From contig VZSR01003816.1 in the NCBI GenBank assembly GCA_013398615.1, forward strand, positions 12,469,742-12,533,741: a stretch of 64,000 nt of DNA, in the 5' to 3' direction. Under the pieces are notes generated by a model. That model did not search any database. It was given only the letters and a program-made list of their open reading frames with translations, and was not told where the DNA came from. Shown here piece after piece: positions 11,036 through 22,400 of the stretch. The DNA comes from Brachypodius melanocephalos. Its lineage: Eukaryota; Chordata; Aves; Passeriformes; Pycnonotidae. Position 1 is the stretch's first letter; every line of letters starts with the position of its first letter. Made by a program: the position numbers and the translations under genes.

Positions 11036-12539
11036 CTGCCTCCCTGGCATTGGCCATCCTCAAGGAGCAGAGCAGCCCTTGCCATCACATGGAACTCTGG
11101 GCTGATGGCCTTTGGATGGTTTGTTCCCAAAGCGTGAAACTGATTTTTGAGGATGCTGAATCAGCTGCTTCTAAACTGCTGAAGATGATTGAAAATCCCA
11201 ACTCGGGTAATCCCTTCAAGTTAATTTGGTCTTTGTTCCTGACCTGCAATTTAGGGATGAGCTGGCAATGATGCTTTTGGCACTGGGGTACCATCCCTGG
11301 CCAGCTCCATGAGCCATCCTGCCAGGAGAAAGCAGGAAGGACCAACCTGCCGTTCTCTTCATGGCCTTTTCAGTTTTGCCTAGAAAAATGTGCTGGTTTC
11401 TGAGCTGGTGACATTGAGGAATGGAGGGCTGAATTCTCCTTTTCCTGCTGGGAGTCAGAAATAGACCTGGAGAGATGATGACTCACCTGTAATTGAGAAA
11501 AACTGCGTGGCATCATTATGAGCCTCAACAGTTAAATCCTGGTTCCAAGCTGCCAGAAAGAACAGACTGACAAAGCTGCAAAAGGCCGAAAGGAGCTGGA
11601 AACAGCATCCAGCACACGGGAATGCTTTGCTCTGTGACTGCATCGTGTGTGTGAGGGGGGGAACACACCTGCCCCACAGGTACCCCGCGTGCTGTGGCAG
11701 TGACAGGGTCCCCGCATGGGGAGCGGGGCTGCAGTGGGGCAGGAGAGCTGTGCTGGGGCCGGGAGAAGCCCCCAGCCCCACAGCCCCGTGGCGGCAGGGC
11801 GGGTGTGCTCCTCCTCCCTGCGCCTTTCCCTGCAGCTCCCGTCCGGAGCGGGGATGATGTCAGGGTTGTCATGGCATCGGTATCTATGGAACCGGGATCA
11901 GCATCGCGGGGCTGTGAAAACCAACTCAGGACATGGTCCTGGAGTCGCGGGGGGAACTCCCTCCGCAGTCATCGAGGGCTTCCCACTAAGGTTCTTCTTT
12001 TTCCTCCTTCCTGCTGTCCATGGGGAGGGAGCAGGGATGAGGCTTGGCCTCGTCCCGTCCCATGGCAGCTCTGGGTGCCTCCTTCCGTGAGTGAGGAAAG
12101 AGAGAGGTCAGCCCCATCCATTTTCACTTCCCTTTTCTTCCACCAGCTATGAGTGTGCAACAGCAAAGAGCAGCTGCCAAAGCTTGCCCTCTGCTCTTGG
12201 CCACTGGCCCTGGTGTGTGGCCAGCAGAGCCCTGGCTCGTGCCAGATCTGAGAGCCCTCCTGGCTGCAGGGACTCTGAGGGTCCCCAAATGGTCACAGCC
12301 ACTCTTTCTGGGGATCTGGGCATAGAAGGGGTGTTTGTTTTAAAGTCAGTGTCCACAGCAGAGGTGAGCTGAGCAGCATGGTGAGTCCCTGTGCTCCAGG
12401 CCATGGCATTGCTCTCCTGCTGACAGCCCAGCTGCTCACAGGGCCATAGCCCAGGCAGCCTTTGCCATGGCCTGGTGACACTGGCATGGGATGGTGACCC
12501 TTGCAAGGACACCCCACCCCTGCCCATGGCACCCAGAAG

Positions 12540-12965
12540 CAGCACAGTGACCATAGGTCAGTAAATCCTGGAACAGCACAGTGACCCTGGCAATGGCAAG
12601 ATATCCTGGCTCTTCTGTGGTGTCCCCAGCCATGGCAGAGTGACCACGGCCACAGCACAGTGGCACTGGCTACCCACAGTGCCCACAGCTGTGCTGTGGC
12701 GGCCATGCCCACGGCTCAGTGACAGTGGCTGTGACATTGTCACAGTGCCCATGCCCACAGCTTGGTGACAGTGGCTGTCACACTGTCACAGTGCCCATGC
12801 CTGTATCTCAGTGACAGTGTCACAGTGCCTATGCCCACGTTCCGGTGACAGCGGCTGTCACACTGTCACAGTGCCCGTGCCCACAGCTCGGTGACAGTGC
12901 CCATCACAGTGCCGGTGCCCATATCCCGGTGACAGCGGCTGTCACACTGTCACGGTGCCCGGAGT
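12540..12965 (+). repeat. 46-bp palindrome-bearing minisatellite before SYNGR3
   Basis: Loose repeats sharpen after about 12700 into units of 46, 46, 34, 46, 38 and 46 bp. Several carry a perfect 7-bp inverted repeat, GTGACAG-nGG-CTGTCAC (12765-12781, 12845-12861, 12929-12945), followed by cactgtcacagtg. TGACAG is the core recognised by TGIF/MEIS homeoproteins. The array abuts the SYNGR3 CpG island. Confidence 0.85.
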
Positions 12966-13480
12966 CCCATCCCCGTGCCCGGTGCGCAGCTCGGACTCGC
13001 CGCGAGGGGAGCGCGCCTCGCGCGGGCCGCGCGCACCTGCCCGTGCCCACCTCCCCTCCTAACCACCCCCCACCCGCCGGGTGGTTCCTCCCGCCGCCCG
13101 CACGCGGCGCTGCGGACGAGCCCACGAGGGAGGGGCGCGGGGGGGGGTGGGGGGCGGGCGCGCGGCCGGCGCGGGGCGCGCGCGGCTGGGCTCGGCTGGG
13201 CGCGGAGCGGGCGCGGGGGAAGATGGAAGGAGCGTCCTTCGGAGCGGGCCGGGCGGGGGGGGCCATCGACCCCGTGGATTTCCTGAAGCAGCCGCAGACC
13301 CTGCTCCGGGTGACCACCTGGGTAAGGCGGAACGGCCGCGGGGGCCGCGGGGCTGGGCAGCGGCGGTGCGGGGACAGCGCCCGGCGCGGCGGGCAGTGCC
13401 CGGGCGCTGGGCAGTGCCGGCCCGATGGGTAATGCCGGGCCGATGGGCAGTGCCCGGGCGATGGGCAGCTCAGGTGCATC
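12965..13480 (+). promoter_or_regulatory. CpG-island promoter of SYNGR3
   Basis: This is a very CG-rich block containing the first exon, with a G-rich stretch at 13126-13160. No TATA box was seen. An 18-bp-like repeat on 'gatgggcagtgcc' lies at 13390-13460, just inside intron 1. Confidence 0.65.
13223..13321 (+). CDS. SYNGR3: SYNGR3 exon 1
   Basis: It encodes residues 1-33 and ends ...LLRVTTW in phase 0. The donor is CTGG|gtaagg. Confidence 0.93.
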
Positions 13481-16400
13481 GTGCCGGCAGCCGATGCTCG
13501 GTGCAGTGTCGGTGCGGTGCCGGTGTTGGTGCGGTGCCGGTGCCGGTGTTGGTGTGGTGCCGGTGTTGGTGCGGTGCCGATGCGGTTCCGGTGCCGGTGC
13601 GGCGGGCGCTGCCCAGCCCCGCGGGCAGTGCCGGCTCCCGGAGGAGCTGGCCCGGAGTTTCCTCGGGAATGGGGATGCGCCGCTGTCCCTCTCGTGTGCG
13701 GTGCCGGAGGATGCGGCTCGGAGCAGGAGGCAGAGGACATTTTCCTGCCTTCCACGCTCCGTGCATGCGTGTGTGTGACAGAAATCCGGGAGCCAGCCCT
13801 GCCCAGTTCCCCCGTGCTGCTGAGAGGATGTCATGTTTGTTGGACGTTTCCCATCTGTGGATTCCCGCCGTGGAGCGGGAGCGGGAGGTGGAATGGGCTG
13901 TGCAGCCGCTCTGGGAAGGCTTTGGTGGTCCGTGCCCAGGGAGCTGTGTCAGGCTGCCCCTGGGGCTGTGGTGCCCCGATGCCTGGGGCTAAGGGCAGCC
14001 CCTAATTTGCCTCCTCCATCCTGGCTTTTTGCTGAGATCTGCGGGTGTGCAGGGCCTTGGGAGGTCAGGAGTGCCAGGTCCTTCCCCAAAACCCCCAGTA
14101 GGAAGGCTCTGCCTGGCTCTCACCTGGCTCCAGTGCTTGGCTGGAGGCTGTGGATGAGCCTGGGGCTTGTCCTTGCCCATGTCACACCTGTGCTGGCTCT
14201 GTGTCACCTTTGGCAGTGAGGCGGGGAGCAGAGGAAGGCTGTGCTGAGGAGGGGCAGCCCCCAGGTGCCCTCCTTCCAGCAGGCACAGCTGCCGTGTCCA
14301 TGGGGCTCTCTGGGCTGGGATGCCCTGGCCGAGGCCCCGAGCAGCACAACAGGCAGCACATGAGCAATTCCAGCTGCAGTCACATGCTCAGAGTTAAACC
14401 ACACGCTGCAGTGTGTAGCTGCATGGGAGCTGCTATCCTCCCCAGGGCATGGAGAAGGCCCATGACTCCATTGCTGGGGAAAAACGAGGGCAAGGGATGG
14501 ATCTGGGGCATCCAGCTTGGTGTGGAGGGGGCATTTTGGGCAGGGTTGAGGTGCAAGGCAGCAGTTGTTTCCTAGATCTGAATCCTCCTGGATTCTCCTT
14601 GAGTGGCAGTGGCAAACTGCTGGCAGTGCTGTAGGGTTTGGGTACAGTTAAATAAATCTGACCCACTGTTGGTCAGTTTGGCCCCTCCTAAAATAAATGT
14701 GTCACCTGGCACCCAGAGGGCTCCCCATCCTTGTTGAACGGAGGGGATTGGGCAGTGCTGGGAAGCAGGACCAGAGTATGGAATATAGGTACAAAATAAA
14801 AATCCCAGCTCAGAAAATATTCCTGTCTATGTTCACTGGTTTATTCGTTGTTGAAGTCCCTCCTTTGATGGCTCTGTGTTCACAGGGAATTGGTGACAAA
14901 CCAGTGCTTACAGCTCCAGAAATGCATCAGCTTAACTCCAAACAAGTGCAGGGGCCACCAGTGTGGACAAATGTGGGATGAGCGTGGTGCTATCCCATAA
15001 ATGTTTGCAACATTTGGAGTTGGCTCTAAAGCCCACTGAGCAAAAAGGGAGGTTTTTGCTCTTTTCAGTGGACTGGGGATTGGAGCTCCCTTTGGAGCCC
15101 TTTTCTCACGTCTCACATTTGCTGATAGATCTGTCAGGGTTCATCACAGCCCCAGCCTGGGGCTCCAGAGCCCCAGCTTGGTTGTGTCAGTCCAGTTCCC
15201 CGTGTCTTAAACCAGTTCAGCTTTTCTGGTTCCCCTCCAGTGTGAGCTGGGAGTGCAGTCAGTGCGAGGTGTGAGTGGATTCCCTTCCTGCTGCTGTGCC
15301 TTGAGCCTGGATTTCAGCCCAAACCCATGTCGGGTTGGAGAGGCTGGATGGGGAGGCCTCAAGAGGCTTTTCTGAGGGCTCTGCCATCCTGGGTGAGGAC
15401 ACTGCTGTGGCACGTGGTGACATCCATGCTGGTGGCCCGAGCAGCTGATCCCATGCTGGAGATGGGACCCCTGCTCTGTGTGTGATCTCAGCTTCTCTTG
15501 GGAAAAGGAGGGAGCTGCCTGGGATGGGCTGGTTTGGGTGGGGGTGATGGAGGAATCCCACAGGGATTTGGGGCCAGCCCCAGGTGCCTGAAGTGAGTTA
15601 ATCTGGGTGAGTTTCTGGGGCTTCCCACCACCAAAAGAAGGTCCAGTTCCCATTTTGTGGCTGCCTCAGGGACCTTGTGCTGGCAGACATGCGAGGGACT
15701 GGCAGGTGAATGGTGACCACCACAGAAATCCCCAAATGCCAGCAGTGACCAAAGGGGATTCCTGGTTCTGCCTCCCCCTCAGAGACTGAGTATCTGAGGG
15801 GAAAAAAAACCACTCCTGGCTTGAGCTGTAAAATCAAAAGCTGGAAAGAACCATTTAACAGTTCCTCATTCATCTCTTCCCTCTCTGTCTGATGCAGTTT
15901 GTCAGATGAAGATGTGATCGCTCTTGTGGTTTCCTTTTGAGACATTTTTTGCACAGCCAGACAGAGTCGATATTCATGACGGGTGCCTGCAGAATCATGA
16001 GCTCCTTTCTCTGTGACTGCCCGTGCCAGCCAGACTTTCAAGTGGCCACTCAGCTTCACAGGGCAATTGTTGGTTTAACACAGGCTTAGGTCTGGCTTTT
16101 AAAAGCAGTTTTGGAAAATATTCTGGTAAACTTTTTCAGCAGTTCCTGTCATTTCATACAGAGCAGCAGCAGAAGTGCTGGGTCCCATAAGTGCACCCTC
16201 ATCCCATCCCATCCCACCTCATCCCATCTCTGCCTTCCTGGAGCTCAGCAGGAGGAATGCAGGGAATGAGCTCTGGATGGCTCTTCAGGGGTTTCACTGA
16301 TTCCCAAGCACTCAGGGCTCTTAGGGAAGAGCTCCAAGGCTGCTGTGGCACTCCAGGAGCCCCCAGCAATGCTCAGAGTCATTAACATGATCTGAGCTGC

Positions 16401-19400
16401 TTTAGACTTTGGTCCTGACCACTTTGCAGAAGGGTCATCAGATTTCTGCCTTAATTTTCTCTTTCTGCAGGCTGTGGATTAAAGGCAGAACTTAAACTGA
16501 ACATTTTGGTAATGGAATTATAGGGAAGCTTTGCTGCATCTGAGCTTAAAATGGTTCTGAATTGTCATGCTCTTGTCATCTCTGGTTTCAAGCACTGCTG
16601 GTGTGCCATGTGCTCAGATTGCAGGACGAGATTAGGAACCCTGAATGGACGCTGTGTCTCAGCCAGCATCTCTTACCACATCAGAAAAAGTAATTCAGGA
16701 AAAGAATCAGTCATGTGGTCATCAATAGACATCCTCCCAAGCTGATGAGCCTGGTGGACATGGCCCTAAACCTATTACAGCCAGCATCAGCCCACCTCTT
16801 TCTGTGCCAGAAACCTCTCCAGGCTTTCCCTTCGTGGTCATCTCCATGGTCCCCGGGAGATCTGGCAGAGCTTTGGTCTTCACAGCCTCCAATAAATGAT
16901 GCAGATCAGTGCTGGAGACTTCCCTGAGACTGATAATTTAAAGATAAACTGGAGAGGACCTCAGGGCCTGATTCCCCCCTGTGCCAAGGGTCCCACTCAT
17001 CCCCGAGCCCAGGGGATCTGTGCCAGGCCCGTGCACAGCCCAGGGGCTTAGCGGGGCTTAGGGAAACACTCGGTGCTAAGCAGGATTTGCCCTCTGCTGG
17101 TTTGACCTCAATTGTTTTCTCTTCTCCTTTGGTGGTCCATCCTTCCCTCCCTGGGCTCCAGGAGGGCAGGGAGCTGAGCAGGAGGCGTTTGGCTCCCCGG
17201 AGGGATCACCCAGAGCTGGGTTGTGCCCAGCACTGTGGATCAGGAGCCAGGGCAGAGGAAATGAGCTCTGGGTTATTTTCCCTCGTGCATTCCATCTCCT
17301 CCATGCTGACATTAGTGGCTGCTTGCGTGTGCAATCAGAGCCGGGTTCTGCAGGCTCCCACAACCCCACACCTTCTGGTGGTGGTTTTTTTATAGGTCCC
17401 AAATCCAAGCACAGTGCCTCAGCAGTGGAAACATCTCACCTTAAAATGGCTGACAGCTCACACCGAAGCTCTCAGCTCGTGCTCTCCTCTGTTATTTGCT
17501 TTTTGTTGTCCTTGCCTGGCTCTGCTCAGGCTGCGAGGCCTCCTGAAGCACATTTTAGGGGATGGGCTGCTGAAAGCAATGGGGAGGGAAAAATGTGTGA
17601 GTGCTGGAGCTCCAGGAGGGAACAGGGATCTGCAGAGCAGAATTCCAGAAGAAAGGCAGGCAGCCTGGCCAGCCAGCATCCTCCAGATGGCAAAAACGTG
17701 GTGGAGAGAGGCCAGATACAGCTCCAGCTTTATCCACACCTGAAAGGTGTCTCCATCCTGGGCACATCAGGGTCCCAGCACTGCAGGCTCCTGTGACATC
17801 CAGCAGAATTACAGAATCCTGCAATGTTAGAGTTGGAAAGAGCCTTAAAACCCATCCAGTTCCACTCCCTGCCGTGGGCAGGGACACCTTCAACCATCCC
17901 TGGTTGCTCCAAGCCCTGCCCAACCTGGCCTTGGGCACTCCCAGGGATGGAGAAGCCACAGGCAGGGCAGTAACCATGGTTTGTGCTGCTGGAGCTGCTG
18001 GAGCTGCTGGAGCTGCTGGAGCTGCTGGAGCTGCTGCTTTGGGGGCTCCAGTGCTCAGGAACCCCCACACCAGGAGCCCCCGAGCTGCCAGCACATCCCC
18101 ATGGAAGCTCTGGTGGGATGCAAGGATGAAAAATGCAATTTCCCACCACGGTGGCTGGGGAGAATTCAGTTTTCTTGCTGTGCCTTGCACCAGTTCATCC
18201 AGGAGGAGCAGAATTTGTAGCTGGTGGAGTTGAGCTGTTCAGCTGGAAAATGGAGTGTCCTGTGAAGGCTCCTTTGCAAATCCTCTGAGAGACTGCTCAG
18301 GCCCACAAAACCTCGCTGACAGTGGAAAATCTGACCTTGTATTTTCTCTTTCAAGTCTCTGATGAGCTGGTCAGGGCTGTGAGCCGCTGTGGTTTGTGAA
18401 GGTGATTGGGAAAATGTTCTTGTTCTTTGTTAACTTTTAAAAACACAGGGGGTTTATTTCCCTGCCCACATTTATTTCATCTACCCACGTTTTCCTAAAA
18501 TAAAAGCACTTTTTCATCTATACTTAGAAAGGCAACACCAAATTTATTCTCATTAAAATGTTTCACCAGCACCAGTGGGTTTTTTTACAAAAAACCATAA
18601 CATTCCAATCCTAGGGTGAGGAAGAGAAAACCCATGGAAATGCACGTTTTGACAGGAATTTTCCAGGCATTGCTGATGTTTTGAGCTCATCTGTCAAAGG
18701 TCTGCACTTGGAATTTGTTGCTACTTTGGCCTCTCAAAGAAAAGCTGCGTGTCCCATGTTTTGTACATTGAAATGTGGTTGTAGGGGTCTCATGGTTTGA
18801 GCCACTTGGGTTGTCTGGCAGCAGGAAGGATGCTCCGCTTTCCAAAATCCTTTGGAACTGGAAGTTCAGTGATAAAACATCCTTTTTTTAAAAAAATAAA
18901 CATTGACAGCCCCAGGTGTGTAGAGCTGGTGCAGGCACACCTGTGCACACACCTGTGCTGTGACATCCTTAATTGTATTTACGGGAGCTCTCCCTCACCA
19001 CCAAAGCTCTGGGCTCCCAGCAGGCTCCCAAAAGCTTGGAGGAGGTTGATAATCCTGGGAGAACTGAGTGAAACTTCTCGGAGGAGCTGAGCACAAGCTG
19101 GCTGCCCTGCCAGAGCAGTAATCGCGTGGAATCAGAGGTCCTCAATTATTCATGTTTTCCAGAATCGCATTACTTCTTCCCAAGGCCTGTTTTATAAATG
19201 CCGCTGCTATTTCTGATGGTAAATAACAATTTTGCATTATTTATGAGCAGATTTTTACAACTGCTGATGTTACAGCTGCTGCCAAAGCTCTGGGAAAACT
19301 CTGAGTGCTGTTTGTTGTTGTTTCTGCGTTACACACGGCCCCTCCTGTTGTGAGCATGATGGGGATGATGATGGTGATGGGATGATGGTGATGATGGTGG

Positions 19401-22400
19401 TGATGATGCTGTGCCATCCCAAGTGCCCCCTAAGCACAGCACAATGAGGAACGGGGTGCAGGTGCCACAGGGTGACTTGGGGTGGCCCTGGAGCTCCTGG
19501 GTGGTGCTCAGGGCTGCCCTGAGCCAGGGATGGATGTGGGACAGGATCCCAGGCCTGGTTAAACTCCCAGTGGAGGACAAGGAGAAGCTTTATCCCAGTG
19601 TTATGTTAGAGTGGTTGGACCTTGGGGGTGGTTTGCCCACCGTGGGTTCTGTTCTGTTTCCCCTGGGAGCTGCAGGAGGTGACACAGGTGACTGTGAGAG
19701 CCACCAGCTGGGCTTCATCCTGTGGCTCCTGGGCTGCTGCCTCCGTGTCACCTGTCCCTGTCCCGTGCCCGCCGTGCTGTTCCTGCAGGTGCAGCAGGAG
19801 CCAATCCTGCTCTGTTCCCTCTTATCTCTGCTGCTGCCTGCCTGGCCTCCAGCTGTGTCCCGGGAGCCAGCAGGGATGCCTGCAGGGATGCTGCTGCTGG
19901 CAGGGATGAGATCAGAGGCTCCCAGTGTGAGAGGGATGTGCCTGCTCTCCCCGCTGCCCTCCCTGCTCACAGGCTCTGCCAGGGTGGGATCCACAGTGGA
20001 TCCTGCAGCTTCCCCTCCTGCCTTTGGTGCCAGGAGATGAGGGAATGACTTGGGCGTGCAGCAGGGGCAGCGGTGTTCGCTGAGGCCACCTGCGGGGATG
20101 TGACACCTGCGGTGCCAGCCCCGGCAGCCCCTGCCCTTCTGTCCCTCTTGGGCCCGGGCCAGCTCCCTGGGCGATGGATTCAGGAGCTGCATCGCTCAGC
20201 CCCTGCTCAGCCAGCTGAAAAATCGCCCTGTTGCTCCCTGTGCCACCTCCCCACAGGTGTCCCCTGTCCCCTCCATCAGCAATCCAGCCCTTCCCTGCCT
20301 CAGCTGCTCAGTTATCCCCTGTCCCTGCCTCCCTCCCTGCCCCACAGGGACACCAGGGGCTGTGTGGGGCACAGCCTGGCAGCACAGAGCAGCACCACCA
20401 CAAAGACTCTGCCCCATCTGGTTGTTTTTTCCCTCCCCGGCTTGTCTGGAGAGGAAGATCCTCAAACCACCCAGCACAGCAAGGCATGGGGAGGCTGGAG
20501 GAGGTTCCACCTCCAGGAGCAGGAACACCCAGGTGCTGGTTGGAGCTGGGATTTGTCTCACCAAAGCCACGTTGCCATGGAGCCGAGAGATTGACTCCGG
20601 TGACGCTGCTGCTGTCGGAGAGCAGAGCTCAGTGCAGGCAGCAGCGAGCTGTGCTCTCTCCTTCCCCCCGCAGATCTTCTCCATCGTGGTGTTCGGCTCC
20701 ATCGTGAACGAGTGCTACGTGAACAAGGACAGCCAGAACCCCGAGCTGCTCTGCATCTTCAACGAGAATGAGAGTGCCTGCAGCTACGGCATCGCCGTGG
20801 GCGTCATCGCCTTCTTCGGCTGCATCTTCTTCTTCGTGGTGGACCTGTACTTCCAGCAGATCAGCAGCGTCAAGGACCGCAAACGGGCCGTGCTGCTGGA
20901 CCTGGGCTTCTCAGGTACCCCTGCCCTGCCCTGCCCTGCTCTGCTCGGGTCTGGTTCCCTGGGGTCACTGCTGTGCCCTCCCTCTCCACTCCCGAGTCTT
21001 CCCCGCTCCTCCCATGGCCTGACACTGCTGGATTATCCCTTTTTCTGATCCAGAGATGGGGGCAGATGGGAGGCGTTATAAAAGTTTTTGTTCCGTTTTC
21101 AGTCTCGTGTGAAGGGTGAGACAATGCAGGTGTTACAATTCACGCCATCACAATCAGAGTCCAAACTATTTCCTAATTACAATATATTATAAGCCTTTCT
21201 TGGCCTATCAGCTCTGGCCACACAATGCTGTAAATGCCTTAAAGGCAATCATCTAAAATTGCCCCTCGTGGGTTCTACTAGAATGCAGCTTTCATAGTTC
21301 TATTTCTCCAAAATTTTCCAAATATTCTCCAAAATGGTCTATTTGCAAGGCCATCCTTTGAAACTTCTTTCCAGTTCCAATTCTCTCTCAGCAGGGTCCA
21401 TCCTATTCCATGGCATTTCTAAGTCAGCATTTCTTATCTCAAAGTTTGCATACACATCCAGACTGTGTGAGCCTTCTGTCAGGCTTTGAGAATTCCCTAC
21501 AAATCCATTTCCCACATGACACGACTCATGTGCCTCGCCTGGGGACCACACAGGTGGCAGGGGAGTTGTCCCATCCCCCCGTGGGCTCAGTGAGCACTGA
21601 GGAAGCCACATGTGGTGGCTGGGGACAGTGATGTGTCCTCACCCTGCAACTGGAGATGCTCTCTGAGCTGGGTTTGGTGATGCCACCCGCAGGGGTGAGG
21701 CTTGGTGGTCACATTTCAGAGCCCACACTGGGGGTTTTACCCACCCACGTCTCCTCTTCTGCCTCACAGAGAGCAAAGGGTGGTTTCAGCAGCTGCCTCG
21801 GGTCTAGTTTCACTTTGTGCACAAGTTTGGAGCTGAGCAGGAGCAGCTCCTGTGCCCTGCTGAGCCCTGGAGCTGGGTGAGGCTCATCCCTGCAGACAGG
21901 AGCGGGCAGGATGCTCTGGGCTGGGAGGAACATCCTCTGCTCTGCCCTGGGATCTCCCTTTGCAGCTGCTGCTCTGCATTCCCAGGCTCTGTTAGCAAAG
22001 TCTGAGGTGATTTATCCAGCACGAGGATGGCTGATGGCTCCCTGTCCCAAATGAAGACATCCATCATCACCTCCCTGCCTTGCCCGTTGTTCAGGCTGTT
22101 CTCTCCTCGCTGCAAAACTCATTCCCGTGGTGCTGGAGCATCCAGCCCTTGTTAGGTAAAATTTACAGCCCCTTCCGTGGGGCTGGGTGCCTGAAATCCT
22201 TGGGTTCAAGCGGGAGGGGAACACCCCATCCATCTTGTGGCTGCTGCTGCGTGTCTCAGAGCCAGGCTGGGATCCTGGCAGCCTCTGCTCCCTGCCAGGC
22301 ACCTGGGAGCTGGCACTGCCCTCAAACCCTGCCTCCTTTCTCCTTGGTCCCTGTGATGTGAGAGGAGAAATGAGAGAATCCTCGGCTCCTGGAGTGGTTT

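Larger units (their letters stand above)
5956..12530. other. GFER-SYNGR3 intergenic region
   Basis: No coding exon was recognised. It contains a TA-rich simple repeat (about 6015-6065), a 10-bp repeat (7628-7660), ancient SINE-like sequence, a CR1 internal fragment, and a GC-rich patch around 11640-11900 with an ATF-like TGATGTCA. The reading frames present look random. Confidence 0.6.
13606..20673 (+). other. SYNGR3 intron 1, body
   Basis: This is about 7 kb of intron without a recognised exon. It contains one CR1 fragment, a 9-bp GAGCTGCTG repeat, a short TCCCA-type run near 16200 and a GATGATGGT-type simple repeat near 19350-19410. Long frames here are GC-driven. Confidence 0.6.

Noticed and set aside
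12904..13992. Long Arg/Pro/Gly-rich frames on both strands across the SYNGR3 CpG island
   Set aside because: Driven by GC bias and hexamer repeats; they overlap the real exon 1 in other frames and have no domain texture.
17555..18233. Poly-Ser and Ala-Gly frames in SYNGR3 intron 1
   Set aside because: Produced by the 9-bp GAGCTGCTG repeat and a reverse CR1 tail.
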